Made by a program: the position numbers and the translations under genes. Shown here in pieces: positions 1-11,704 of a stretch of DNA of 64,000 nucleotides (positions within the stretch are counted from its first letter, which is position 1; the number at the start of each line of letters is the position of its first letter). Source of the DNA: Mytilinidion resinicola (lineage: Eukaryota > Ascomycota > Dothideomycetes > Mytilinidiales > Mytilinidiaceae); the NCBI RefSeq assembly GCF_010093595.1, contig NW_022985453.1:308479-372478 (forward strand), written 5' to 3'. Below the pieces are notes generated by a model. That model was given only the letters and a program-made list of their open reading frames with translations, was not told the DNA's origin and made no database searches.

Positions 1-242
1 TTGACTTCCCGCCTAGAATTCTGAATTCAAGTAGCGGTTCCCCGAGTAGTGGCAAGAGAATGCGCACAGAGCTATAGCGTGTCCCTGTACCCTCATTCTG
101 AAGTGCAAGACTTTATTCTTTAAACTCCGGCGAGTCGACCTCAATTCCACCCCTCAATCAACTCGATCAACAACCTCGCCGCAATCAATAGCTTCACCGC
201 ACCTAATGAAGAATGCCTCTCTCTGACTGCCAGCCACCGGCG

Positions 243-496
243 CACTCGAACACGGCGACGCGACATCACAGGGCCATGCGACAACAATGGACGGATAATA
301 CAGTTATGATGGGTGGACCAGAACACACTGAGAACACACGCCACGATCATCAAGAGCGGAGGACCAGCACACTCGAACACGGTGACGAGACAACCCTAGG
401 CCATGTGCCAACAATGAACGGACATAATTGGTATGGTGGGTGGATCATAGGACGCTAGGCACACTCTCGACAATCATCAAGAGCGGAGGACAGGAC
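243..496. repeat. 127-bp degenerate tandem duplication
   Basis: Two head-to-tail copies. Both begin CACTCGAACACGG (243 and 370) and both carry ATCATCAAGAGCGGAGGAC near their ends (about 345 and 473). The period is 127-128 bp. The copies differ by scattered substitutions and small gaps. No frame suggests a protein. Confidence 0.8.
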
Positions 497-1776
497 TTTG
501 CCTAGTTGCTGAGCGCGTGCTATTTCTAAATGAGTACATCGGTTCAACAGTGGCAGAAGAGCTGTCATAGAGTATGCAGACAAAGGGCCGTCACTCAAAG
601 CGACATGGAATCTGCCAATGTCGAGGCTGTGAATGGGAGCAGGCACAATTTATGTAAGCCCAGAGGAGCTGAATCTCGCTGTATAGACTAGCCGTTAGTT
701 TTGCGAGCGTAGTTTGTTTTACTTTGATCTGCACACAAACTGACGGTCACAGGATCTCCCTTCGGATAGGATATGATCGAAATGAAATTGAAGCCTGCGC
801 CAACAGAAGTTTCCAATAGCCCCGGGACCGCATTAGCCTGTTGGGAGCTCGCAAAGACAGAGACTAGGATCGAAACCGACAGCCGGAACGACCTCAAAAG
901 ACATGGATCAACTGCAGGTATGCGAACAGCTTTCACAACCTCAGTTCGCACAACCTCAATCTGGACAGCCTCAGTATGTGCACTTCTGACAGGGGGAACA
1001 TCCACGAAGCGTGGACCGCCCTCACATCCAGCTACAACGCCTTCCTCAATACCAAGGCTATGCGCGCAGAGCTGAGCCTTAGCATCGCCAAATTCACAGC
1101 GTTCATTGTTGTCCTCGGTGTAGTCAGGCTGGTTAGGGCCTGTAGCTCCTCCGCCACATCTAGAATCCCTGGGCTTGTCCCCAGCCTACAGCGTAGGCCA
1201 TGCAGGCTCTATGGTGTGTATGCATAGACTCTCTCTAAATGAGGCAGCACATAGTGTCTGACGAGGAGCTAATTCACCGCATTGAAGGTTCCTTGACCCA
1301 CGCCTGCACCTCCCGCGCCGCCAACACACGAGTCCTCCTCAAGTCTGACTAGATGAACGTGGAGATTGGAAGCTGACAGACTGTCTGGGAGGCTCCCTTA
1401 CCGACCCCTGGCGGTCCTGCGGCGCCGCTGTTTGTAGCAACGGCACTGTGGCCGGACCCAGTCTTCGACCGGATCCATTCGAGCAGATTAAATTCACCGA
1501 CAGAGTATCTCTGCATGCCTCACAGTAGAAGCTCTTGGTCAGGAGGTTAGGATGTGAGCTCTGTATAGTGTCAGCTTTTTCAAAGCGCGCCAGGGCATAT
1601 CTACATGGTGCTGAGCCTACTCATAAGGGTATACAATAATTACATATTCTTTGACAGGAGCACTGGGCTCTTTCCCCACGGGGCTAGACACATCCGTATG
1701 GTAGCCAAGGATAGAGACAGGATCGTTGAGGAATAGGCTGACTTGAAGCACAGGGCCTTATCCTCTGAGTACCAGC

Positions 1777-1962
1777 TTATCGATCTGAGCCTCTACTGGG
1801 CGAAGACATCGGATTTTGCCACCTCCTCATGGTGTTGGCTGGGAACATCCATGTCATAATGGCCAAGACGTCAAAAGGAAGGAATGGGCTATCTTGGGGC
1901 GCCAGGCCTGGTCCTTTGATCGCCAGTTCGGCGACAACGCGATCGACCGCCGCATTAACCAC
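1777..1962 (-). pseudogene. Possible decayed gene fragment
   Basis: A 61-codon minus-strand frame opening with GTG. Its translation looks protein-like, with a hydrophobic segment around PFLPFDVLAIMTWMFPANT. Coding-looking pieces continue downstream on the same strand but are interrupted by stops. I do not recognise the family. It may be the tail of a dead gene or chance. Confidence 0.25.
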
Positions 1963-2930
1963 CCGAGCCCAGTCGCCCAGCCAACCTCATCAACTCTTAC
2001 GGAGGACTATTCGGATTCCTGAACTTTGGTCCAAAAAACAGCGACAAGACAAGATTTGGGTGGATGGGATGGAGCGGCGGCGGAGAAGGGAACAATGAGC
2101 ATAACATGCAACGATCATTAGGAGAGGAAGACCAGCCTTTTTCAATTACAGCCCATGGTCATGAGCACCTACGGGGGTGTAGAACACCTTCGGGACATAC
2201 ATTTCTATGGATAATGCCTATACAACGGTTCACTGTAGTAGAGCTGCTGCGGAGGGTGAGGCCCCGACCTACAGTGAGAGGTCATAAGTCTGTGCAGACG
2301 AGTTTACCACTGCTTGGGATATCTTCATGGAATCTGAAAACTCCAGGTACGAAGCCAAGATTCCAGTAATGCAAATTAGATTGCCTCTTGAATAACGGGC
2401 TGCTTACTGGCTAGGCCGCTCCTCTCAGTGGTGTCAGGTGAGCAAGATTGGAGCCAAGCAGTGATGAATCCGTGTGCGCAGACTTGTGACCTAGGACTGC
2501 ACTATAGATGTAGACACCAACAGTAGAACTCTCCGACAAGAATAGCTTGCAAGACAGCAATGGGCGATGTGATAATGGGATGTGCATGTTCATTGAAGCA
2601 GAGGACCGGCTTCGTCAATTTCGGCGCAAAAACGTACACATTGAGTAATGGGCTGTCTCTCACCCGATCGCCCAGGCAACCCTCTTTACCCGCCCCACTA
2701 TTTCCATAAACCCTCATTCTCACTTAAACCATATATACCGTCCAATTCGTTCTGTCTCTCAGGAAAGTTTGCTGCTACGACATTGTACAACAGTGTACGA
2801 GTATTGTATACGTCTTCGGATCCTTTCCTTTTCCCTTTTTGCAGATCATATAGCCATCAAGTGGGAGGCGGAGGGGTGGGTTCGAGACGCGGGTGAGGGG
2901 GTTTATTTTTTTACATTTGGTGGTTTGAGG

Positions 2931-3065
2931 TAACGTAGGTGATCAGGTTATTACGTTTACCCTAGTTATTACACATATTCTGAATCCGTGCACCTGCCAA
3001 GCTTTATCTTAATATTCGGAAGCGTAATAACTAGGGTAAACGTAATAACCTGATCACCTACGTTA
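2931..3065. mobile_element. MITE-like element with perfect 42-bp inverted repeats
   Basis: Left arm 2931-2972 and right arm 3024-3065 are exact reverse complements over 42 bp, separated by a 51-bp spacer. Each arm begins with TA at its outer end, so the structure can be read as 40-bp terminal inverted repeats flanked by the TA target duplication of Tc1/mariner-superfamily elements. Each arm also contains GTTATTAC twice. There is no coding capacity. The perfect arms suggest recent insertion or selection on the hairpin. The family is not identified. Confidence 0.75.
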
Positions 3066-3125
3066 ATCTTTATTCTTTTCGTATTCTTATGTAGGCCAAG
3101 TTCTAGTTCAAGGATATTAATTCCC

Positions 3126-3303
3126 ACCTCTTGCGACTGCTTGGGGCATGCTGATAAGCTTTCAAAACTCTAAATACGATGTAATAGTAAATGTCGTGAA
3201 ATTCAGACTACTTTTGACAAAGCTGATACCTGTTCGTTGGGGTACTGTTGACAGTGGCGTCGAGCGAGCAAGAGCGGGCCGGAGGAGTAACATATCTGTA
3301 TAC
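3126..3303 (+). repeat. Dispersed repeat, copy A
   Basis: This segment aligns in direct orientation with 57452-57636. Shared anchors include CTTGC(A/G)ACTGCTTGGG, AGACTAC(T)TTTTGAC(A/G)AAGCT and ACAGTGGCGTCGA. Similarity appears to resume further right (about 3618-3646 and 3788-3818 against 57765-57835). There is no coding frame. It is probably an old transposon fragment or a duplicated gene flank. Confidence 0.75.
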
Positions 3304-4137
3304 CCAAACGTATGGCCCAACCAGGAGTAGCGAGTCTAATTTGATTGGCTAAACGGTTCAAACTAGGTAAAGACTATGGCATCAATTTCAACAGAGTTAT
3401 GATACCCTGGAGTACCACAAACAGCGGCAAGATAGTCCATAACTGAAAACGAGAACGCTAGATATGTCAGGGATACTGACAAAGACCGTAAATGACACAA
3501 CATAGTCAAGTCTATTTTCTACCCGTCTCACAATGTGAGTCTACTCAGAGGTTTCGTGAGACGTATCTAAAGCAGCAGCCCGAATCAAGCTGTATGAATC
3601 ATTACGTAATGGGGAGATAGAACTTAGTCCTCTGGGACTTCTCTAATGGCGCCAGAGCGTCGTAAGGCACCTGGATATGTGTAGGTTCAAGTTTGAAGGG
3701 TGCATACCTTTACATTGCAAACGTGATCGAGATGTTCCGTTAAGGCACCCCAAACACTTGCTACAGGTGTCCGAGATGGCTAAAAAGACGCTCGTTTGAT
3801 TTCAAGAGCCGCAGTCTTTACATTCATCCAATATCCAGTAGACAGATTTGAGGGAAGCTGAACACTGCTACTCGATGTGCAATATAGCACTAGAAGAGGC
3901 CTAATATGGCAAGCAGGAAATAACTTATTACAAGAAGTAACAATACTTCGCGAAACTCATCTTAGCAGATTGAGTCACGTAACAAGTAGTGGCACGCAGA
4001 GGACCCGTATATGCAGTTGAAACAAGCAGATGAAATTAGACTTTTGACGGATCGGGGCCAAGAGAAGCGGCCGAAAGAGCACCAAAAGAGCCTAGAGCCC
4101 CAGCAAACAACCACGAAATCCACCCCAAACACCCCCT

Positions 4138-4662
4138 CTACTTGCCACTCTTCTTGGCCTTCTTCCCTTTCTTGGCCTTCTTCTTCCCTCCCTCTCCCTC
4201 CTCCTTCTTCACCCCCTCTCCCTGCTCCGCTCCCTCCCTCTGCTCCCTCTCCCGCCTCTCTCTCTCCTCTCTCTCCTTCTTCTCCGCCTCCTCCTTCCTC
4301 CACTTCGGCTCCTCAATCTTCTCCATCACCTCCCTCTCCGTCCTCTTCTGCTTCTCCCTCTCGTACCTCTCGCTCAGCTTGTCGCTCTTCGCGAGTGCGG
4401 CGCAGACTCGAGCAGCCAGCTCGGCTTTCTTGCGTTGCTCCTCAGCGCACTCCTCCTCCCACAACGCCAGGGCCTTCTTCAGCGTCGCACGCCTCTCGTT
4501 GGCCGGCCATGTCAAAAACATCATCTTCGGTATTCCGCGCAAGATGGGCAGCTCCTCGTAGACGGGAGGGCGGCGACCGCCACGCTCGCGGGCGGCTTCC
4601 TCCCACTCCAGCTGCCACTCGGACGCGGAGGTGGGACCGGGGACGGACATAACAGCACCCAT
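4138..4662 (-). CDS. Hypothetical charged protein, 174 aa
   Basis: The product is not recognised. Residues about 30-75 form a compact conserved-looking part (PVYEELPILRGIPKMMFLTW, then NERRATLKKALALWEEE). From about residue 80 the chain is a long Glu/Lys/Arg-rich helix, probably coiled coil, ending in a strongly basic tail (KKKAKKGKKAKKSGK), which could bind nucleic acid or direct the protein to the nucleus; that is inference. The frame stays open upstream to a TTG at 4866, but the first ATG downstream of the TATA box at 4916-4921 is the one at 4662, in good context (CCACAATGG). No intron was seen. Confidence 0.65.
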   Translation of the reverse strand: MGAVMSVPGPTSASEWQLEWEEAARERGGRRPPVYEELPILRGIPKMMFLTWPANERRATLKKALALWEEECAEEQRKKAELAARVCAALAKSDKLSERYEREKQKRTEREVMEKIEEPKWRKEEAEKKEREERERREREQREGAEQGEGVKKEEGEGGKKKAKKGKKAKKSGK

Positions 4663-4915
4663 TGTGGCGGTGGAGGGTGGGAGGGTTGGAGGGTGTGGTG
4701 GTGGTGCAGAGGGCGTGGAGGCAGCGGCAGTGGTGGCGCGGAAGTGGGTGATGGTGGGCGGGCGTGAGGACGAACGCTGGCACACAGGAGAGTTGTTGTA
4801 GGTTCCTTTGGACGCTTTCGTGATGATGGCGAGCTGCTGTAGCTGCGAGAGGTTGTGACGCGTCAATGAGCTTTGTTGCTGGAGAAGGAAACGAGGGGGC
4901 GCACGGGGAAGAGGC

Positions 4916-4921
4916 TTTATA
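4916..4921 (-). promoter_or_regulatory. TATA box of the charged-protein gene
   Basis: TATAAA reads on the minus strand about 255 bases before the ATG at 4662, with no other ATG between them. This supports that start. Confidence 0.5.
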
Positions 4922-4922
4922 G

Positions 4923-7009
4923 TTCACAGGCGAAACTTCGGCGAATCGGCAGGGTGAAGATGCACAGGATGAATGACAATAGTCTGGAATGTTTGAGCTC
5001 TCCCTGTTGAGTCGAGCGTAACCTTCACTATGTGTTGGACTTGGATGGGAGCCAAAGAGGCCCAGGTTCTGTAGATTTGAGCTGACAGTGGCAGAAAGAG
5101 ACAGACGACCGAGGGCTTTTGCAAATAGTGTTTGATAGCTTTAAGCCATTTTTGTAGATCTTTAAAGCCTGTTTGTAGGATACAATGCTCGTATACCCAC
5201 GAAGTGATGAACCCAACCTTGACCATGCTGCCATCCACTTATTTCTCTTTGACTCACGAGAGCAACAAGAGCATCACGGTCCCCCTATTTCCGCATGACT
5301 TTGAGTATGTTTTGAGGGCGTATACAACAATCTAGATTACCCCTAGGCTTTTTCTAGTCCTCCTAGCAGAGGCGGCACAAGTCTTAAATCTGCATTCGTA
5401 TCTAGGTCGGTGTTGTTTGCGGTCTCACAGATCACCCAACCTTCCACATCTCAACACCAAGCTAAGATCTACACCCCTTCGCTCACCGTATTGTAAGAGC
5501 TCTTCTTAGTCAAATCCACTCCTGGCAGTGTCAGCGTCTCCGCAACAGACACCAGCGAATGCGCTCATGGCGACGCCAGCATCACGACTGTCTTTCGCCA
5601 TAGGCCTTAGAATCTTGCACCGCAGTGGAGAAGTGCTTGCTGGGCATATCCTCTCCTCGTGGGATTTCCTTGTCAGCAAATGGACCCAGAAAAGCTCTCA
5701 TCAGCAGGCCAGCCTCGCGACCAACCTCTTGGACACGGCATTCTCCACCTCTCCTCACAGAACCGAGACTCGCGCCCTCTTCGGCGTCATAATGCGAGCG
5801 TTGTTCGTGCCCATGGCCGCTCTCGCCAGCCTCATCCTCCGCGACAGAGCCCAACAAGTGCTCGCACGGCTAGGCCAGCTTCACAACCAACCTCCTCACA
5901 TACAGAATACACTCTACCTTCCGCCGGACACTTCAAAGCTGCGCCATGCATAGCTCTGTGTTGTGACAGTTCCTGCTATCCAAAACCTCTCCTGGCAATC
6001 TCATCTTCCCCGCAGCAAGACCCAGCACAAACTGTCATGGCCGCGCCTGCGTCAAAGCCAACCTATTCAGATTGAGCATTGACGAACTTCGGTCTTAGAT
6101 CGTCGTATCGGTTTCTCAACGTGTTCGCTGAGTGCGACATCTTCTTGGGCATTTCCGCTCTGCGACGCATCAAACTCTCTCTTCTTGAACGCAGGTCGCG
6201 ACCTCCTTCATGACCTCGCGAGCACCAGCGGCCACGAGCTTCAATCTCGAATCCCTGAATCAGACGGCTAACCATGTCTACAGTGCGAGACCTCGTACCG
6301 AACATCTCCGCTCCTCGCAGTGCCAACCTCTTCTTCGCCCGCCGGCCGCGATCTCCAGGTCCGCGCCAGCACCTTCAAGACGCCCACCATCTATCGGCCT
6401 GTTTTGTAGGGCGTAATACCAACTTGTCGTTATGCGCGGTCTCTACGTAACTCCGCTCCTCGCCGCGCCAGCTTCTTCTTAGTCGCATGCTACGATCTCG
6501 CTCTTATGGTCTCTCCAGCATAATCGCCGACCTACAAAGTCTCCACATCTGCGAACTTCAATTCTGGCCTTAAAAATAGCCGCCTGTGTGTTACCCTTAT
6601 TTGCAGCCCTTCGCTGACTTTTTCTCCTCCTCCCAGGACCATCTTCTCCCTAGCAGACCTCCGCGACGCCCCCGATTCTACGCGCTCCTCTCCACTAACC
6701 TCCTACCGCCACAAACCATTCTGAGTCCAATCGCACACCATAGATCCCGGATCTACTCCCTAGGCTCTGCCCGAGTTGCGCCGGCGTCTGGAGGTCGCTA
6801 GACTCACGAGGTCATTTTAAGCTTTAACTAGATTCCTTCGGTAAACACGACCCATGGTCATACGCGCTGCTAACAGCACTCTATCTCAGGTCCGGCGCTC
6901 GCGCATCTATCTCTATCACGGCCCGGAAGGCCCGCGATGGCGGCCTCTCATCGCATACATCGAGCTCGTCGCCACTTTCTACATTACAGTTAACATTAAG
7001 CGAATTGGA
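4923..7009. other. Gene-free stretch, faint internal repetition
   Basis: No supported gene. The segment near 5515-5600 resembles the segment near 5985-6065 (both contain CTCCTGGCA, CCGCA(A/G)CA and a CATGGC(G/C)(A/G)CGCC block), suggesting an old tandem duplication. Open frames here are short and not protein-like. Confidence 0.4.
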
Positions 7010-7560
7010 TTTTAGGGTGCAATACAAAAGGCCGGCGGAGCGGCGTGTTATCTAGCTTACTAGAGCGTACCAGTAGCCTTTAAGGACGTGCTATAAGGCT
7101 AGCTTATACTATATAATCCCCGAGCAGGGAGCTCTTATATCTTTTCTAGAACCTGTGCTAACACTTATAAATACAGCATTTAAGCGCTAGGCTTAGAAGA
7201 ATACTAGGGTAATCTACAGCTACACCCTGTTCCCTTATACTAATTACCTCCTTTTATTTCTCCTTTACCCTTTTTACCTGTTAAGCGCCTAGGGATATAG
7301 AAACGTCTCTATTTTTGTTTACTATCTATTATAAATTACCTTTAATCTTCTTACCTTATTTTGCCTTTTTTCTAAACCCTATTTCTACTCTAGGTTACTG
7401 TTTAGTTATATATATATTAATTCCTACCTCTAATATAAGAAGGGTTTATACTCCTCTCCTTATATTTAGATAAGTTATATTTTAGCACTTACCTTATAGC
7501 TAATATTTCTTCTAGGTCTTATAACCGCCGTATCCCTTTTAGGATCCTAGGGGTATTCTA
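7010..7560. repeat. TpA-rich decayed sequence
   Basis: Base composition changes sharply here. TA dinucleotides are very frequent and CA/TG scarce, especially at 7240-7560. This is the signature left by repeat-induced point mutation (C to T at CpA) on fungal transposons. No element boundaries or frames remain visible. Confidence 0.6.
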
Positions 7561-7626
7561 TTTATGCCTAACTCCCTCCCTAATTTTAAAAGGAAGAAGC
7601 AGGCGGCGCTATTTATACCTAGGTTA

Positions 7627-7930
7627 GTTGCATCCTATAGGTTATTTTCCGGAGCTAACGCTACTCATAGGTCTTACAAATCCCCATCCCTTTCAGGCGC
7701 CGGGGGTTATGCCATTCGAGTAGGGCATGTGTCGTGTTCCGCCTCATGATATGAGGGGGTTCCGTGTTGCTCCTCCTTTACCCCTAAGTTTATGCTAGCA
7801 GTTATATGTCGAAGCTAACACTACTATCAGGACTTACAACCATCCCATCCCTTTCGGGCGCCGGGGGGTATGCCATCCGAGTGACGCGAGTGTCGTGCAC
7901 CACCCTCGCAGCGCGAGGGGAGTATATGCT
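7627..7930 (+). repeat. Two diverged direct repeats, about 170 bp apart
   Basis: Both copies contain an ordered series of anchors: GGAGCTAACGCTACT or GAAGCTAACACTACT, CATCCCTTTC(A/G)GGCGCCGGGGG, TATGCCAT(T/C)CGAGT and a short palindrome (CTCATGATATGAGG in the first, CTCGCAGCGCGAGG in the second). Many differences are transitions, as expected from repeat-induced point mutation. Confidence 0.65.
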
Positions 7931-7960
7931 GCGCTGCTTGTATGTATGTTAGTCAATGCA

Positions 7961-9375
7961 GCAGCAGTTAAGCGTCGTAGCTGACTATGCTTCTGGCTCT
8001 TGGACCCCCACCTTCAACTGCTTCAAGATAGAGCGACGAGACATGTAGAGTCCAAGCCACTCATGCTTACACACATAGCGATGAAATGATGGAGACGCTT
8101 CAATGAAGCCGAAAGACCGCAGGCGACTTCTGAGAAGAAGAACGAGAGAGATTTGAATGAAACCTCCAGGAAATTCTGTGAACCTCAAAACGATATTGCG
8201 AGGATTTCAGAGACGCTGCTGAAGACAGTTGACGTCAAGCCTACCGTTTCTTCCTTAGGAAACCCGAAGTAGCGACGAAGCCGAAGTATTCAGAGTCAGG
8301 AATACACGTTTGAAAGCTGTTGAAGGAAGTGCTTGAACCTGGCCAGAGACTGTCGGAACATGCTGCAACTCTGCCCACTTGACTCTAGGAATGAAACGGA
8401 GTCGAGACGGCAATTTTTTGGCACCGGGGTGACGAACGAGATGTGTCTTCAAAGCCTTTGCATGGAAGGAATCAAACCACACCAAAGCAGGGAAGCCTTG
8501 AGTGCACGGTATTGCTTTCAGGAGCCACAGTAATGAGACGATGAAATGGAGACATACTCGAGATACCGAAGCGGGATACCGAAGCCGGCAAGAAAGATCC
8601 AGGAAATACCAGAGAAGACTCTAAGGAAAATACCTGGACCGAATCAACAAGCTTTGAAATAAGCCCAGATATACTGTACAGGACATAGGAAATGGAAAAG
8701 AGCTCTTGGCGACGTCGATCACGTGCCCGCTCCATGGAAGACATTTTGACTAAAAGAATGCTAGGAAACTATGAGTACGAACCTTAACGTGAGTTCAGGA
8801 TGAGAGGTCTGAAAGTCAATATAAACCTAAGGGACTGATGCCCATGAAACGAAGAAAAGAGCATCGGTGAGCCTGAGGCTAAGCGGAGAGGAGACTGCTC
8901 GAGACCAAAGCGGCTGACGCTGACGAGAAAGATGGATCATTGGTTCAGTAACCAATCCACATGAAGCAAGAACAAAGCTCATACACAAGACTACTAGATA
9001 GAGGTGGTACCAAAGCAACGGAGAGGATGAGGGGCACGACTCCCAGAAATAGATCGAGGACTTGATGCTAACGAGAATGAAACAGAGAGTAAGGCCATTT
9101 GGTACGTGGTTGGAAACGAGTCGTTCAACATCGACGAATGAAAATCGCGTATACTGAGGAGGGTCCTGAAAAAGAAAACCCATAAGGTCTATTCACCAAG
9201 GAAACTTTGGAGGCTTTCTCCCCAAGCTGAGAAACTCCGGGGAAGAGTCGGAAGACGAAATAGAGAAAAGAGTGTGAGAGATCCGAGGCGGGGCCAAACT
9301 TTTGAGAGGAATCAAACAGTTAAGGAAGATGCAGCACAATGACGTCGCAAAGTAAGAGCTTGGATCATAGACAAT
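7961..9375. other. Gene-free stretch
   Basis: Short minus-strand frames are present (for example 8255-8485), but none has a recognisable domain, good start or intron structure. Nothing else was seen. Confidence 0.4.
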
Positions 9376-9610
9376 GTGGACAACTTGGACACCGTGGACA
9401 ACTTGGACACCGTGGACAACTTGGACACCGTGGACAACTTGGACACCGTGGACAACTTGGACACCATGGACAACTTGGACACCGTGGAAGACTTGAACAT
9501 CTCGAGAGACTTGAGCAACTTGAGCAACTTGAGCAACTTGAGCAACTTGAGCAACTTGAGCAACTTGAGCAACTTGAGCAACTTGAGCAACTTGAGCAAC
9601 TTGAGAACTT
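9376..9610 (+). repeat. Two-phase minisatellite (18-bp then 9-bp units)
   Basis: Six units of GTGGACAACTTGGACACC run from 9376 to 9483 (the sixth has one change). After a 27-bp transition there are ten identical TTGAGCAAC units at 9511-9600. The units are related: the 18-mer is two 9-mers and one half differs little from the later 9-mer. All six frames stay open because units are multiples of three and lack stops, so open frames over it prove nothing. One plus frame would give an Asp/Asn-Leu then Leu-Ser-Asn repeat running into an acidic tail (to 9747), but it has no ATG at the right place. Confidence 0.9.
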
Positions 9611-11060
9611 TGGGAGACTTGAAAGACTGGGAAGACATGGACAGATTTGCAGACCTTGAATGGACGACATCAGAAGAATCCGGAGAATGGCCTCGGACGT
9701 CCTTACTTGAACGCTTTGGATGGTTGGGAATCCTACTTGGAGACTGACGTTTTCCTCTTTGGGGACCTCATCCTTGGAGCCTCAAGGACTTCCGCCAAGA
9801 GGACAATTGACCTTGAGGCAGCATTCTTGAGATCTTTTAGGCGGAGCTGTAAACATAGCTGCAGGGTTATAAGAGCCCATAACAGCGGCGTTGAGAAGTT
9901 GGGCCCGTGTATTGGACTACAGGCCTGGAAACAAGATAAAATGCCATCAAGGCATACTGCAGGGCCTCGAGGTCCGCCATTTCAAGCCAGTGTTTCCACC
10001 GGTCTGCTGACGGCTGCGCATCACGCGCATACCCTCGAGCCCTCAACTGTTGAGGAAGCCCAGAATCGCCTCGGAGAACCACGCGGGAACCAAGGATCCT
10101 AGAAGCCCAACAGAGGCCGGTGCACGAATGCTACAGTTTCGACCTGGCTGGATAGTGACTCACGCCGCAACGGGTTAAGGAGCCCGATGTGGTGATATGC
10201 GGTCCAGGCGATGAGGCGAGTCCCTTCGGAAGGTATCTGGACCCACGGTAAACATATTACCCCATACGCCCATACGGTGTATTGGTACTCGGCAATCGAA
10301 ACGTTGCCTTGAGGCGCTGTACCCAGATCCTGTGGTCCGGTATACTCGATGGAGACTCCGCGGTAGGAAATCGGCATTGCCAAGGCAAGGAACAAGATGT
10401 GACGAACGAAGGATAACAAGAGGACGCTGTGAACGATGTGCTGTTAGCATACGATGTCTCAAAAGTTAGAAGAACACTTTATGATCCGAGAGTCGGACGC
10501 GATGCGCTCGACTGCGAGGCCGAGATGAGGGAATGGGAGGAGGGGCTGTGAGGAGGAGGAGGATCTTACTTGACACAAGATATCTCTCCTCGTGCCAGGC
10601 AGAGAAGCGTTCTCCATCCAGATCTTCAAGCCTGGAGCCGAAAGACGTGGTGTTGAGGAGTCGGCGAGAGGCTGTGTGATGGGTGACGCACCCCCGGCGG
10701 CCGACTCACCTAATCAGTCCGAGAGAAGAGCGAGGAGATTCAAGCCGGCGATGCAAAGGCTAGGAAGCCCTCGCTAGCTCTCATGATGAGACAGTGGATG
10801 AGGTGGTGAGATTGCCGTGCCTGCCTGCCTCGAGGCCGCAGCTGCCTCATTCGAGTCCGCGGCGAGACGGGGGCACCGCGGCCTCATATGCTTTGATCAG
10901 GCCTTGTGTCAGAGCAGCTGAGGCCGAGGCGCTGATGTGCATCGATGAGGTTGGTGATCGGTCAAGGGTGGAGTGAAAGAGAAGGATGGTGGGTGGCGAG
11001 GGGGCAGGAGAAAATGTCGTGGGCGGTTGGCGAGGCGACTCGGATGAGGGCGGCGTTGGA
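9611..11060. other. Gene-free stretch
   Basis: No supported gene. A 151-codon plus frame at 9647-10102 has no recognisable features. Confidence 0.4.
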
Positions 11061-11066
11061 AGGCCG

Positions 11067-11460
11067 CAGCGACTCAACACTACGTTTACTAGCTGGAGAG
11101 CTAGATCACTTCACTGTTCAGAGAATGGCCATGCTCGGCCGCGTCTTCTTTGCTAGGTTCGGAGAGAGCAGTTGAGGAAGTCAGGGGCAAAAGCGGAGGC
11201 GGGAGGGAGGACAGGGCGAGGACTTCGGCGGCCAAGCGGCGAGAAAGCTCATCACCCGCCTGATCGGCTGAACACCACGTTCACTAGTATGAGAGCTAGG
11301 CCACTTTACTCAGCGGGCTAATATCATGACAGCTGCCTCGTCTCTTGTGCATCTGGAGAGGCCTGTTTTGGAAGTCAGGGGTGTGGACGAAGGCCAGATG
11401 GATATGAGAGCAATGACGCGGGCGGCAAAGCGGCGAGAAACTCAACACCATCCTCGCTAT
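11067..11460 (+). repeat. Degenerate tandem repeat, about 195-bp period
   Basis: ACTCAACACTACGTTTACTAG near 11073 is echoed by GCTGAACACCACGTTCACTAG near 11267, both followed by GAGAGCTAG(A/G)(T/C)CACTT. A third echo of the unit start follows near 11437 (GAAACTCAACACCA). Each is preceded by GCGGCGAGAAA-like sequence. Non-coding. Confidence 0.6.
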
Positions 11461-11704
11461 CACCAGATATGATTCTTCTCAACGCTGCCAGGGCCCGCGG
11501 ACGGGCCATTAGGGATGGACGCCCCTATTACACCGCCTCCTACATCCCAGCCAGAGGAACAACACCACCCCCGCCAACACGAATGAGACATCACACCGAA
11601 AGGAGAGAGAAACCACGGTGCCTTACTCTACGTCGACCTAGACAGCCCGCATAGTAGCATTTCGCTGCCACAACCGAGCATACTAGCCGCCTGATCCCTA
11701 CACC

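Larger units (their letters stand above)
1..4137. other. Gene-free stretch with repeats
   Basis: No convincing gene. It contains the 127-bp tandem duplication (243-496), a coding-looking minus-strand fragment without ATG (1777-1962), the inverted-repeat element (2931-3065) and a dispersed repeat (3126-3303), all listed separately. Open frames here are short, mostly lack ATG starts and are broken by stops. Confidence 0.6.

Noticed and set aside
4142..4652. Plus-strand Ser/Pro/Phe-rich frames over the charged-protein gene
   Set aside because: Mirror readings of its Glu/Lys-rich helix; the minus frame has the TATA box and a well-placed ATG.
9376..9610. CRISPR-like array
   Set aside because: Units are contiguous with no unique spacers, and the genome is eukaryotic.
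9312..9670. Leu-Lys, Gln-Leu-Glu and Cys-Ser repeat proteins over the minisatellite
   Set aside because: All frames are open because the repeat lacks stops; none has support beyond the repeat.
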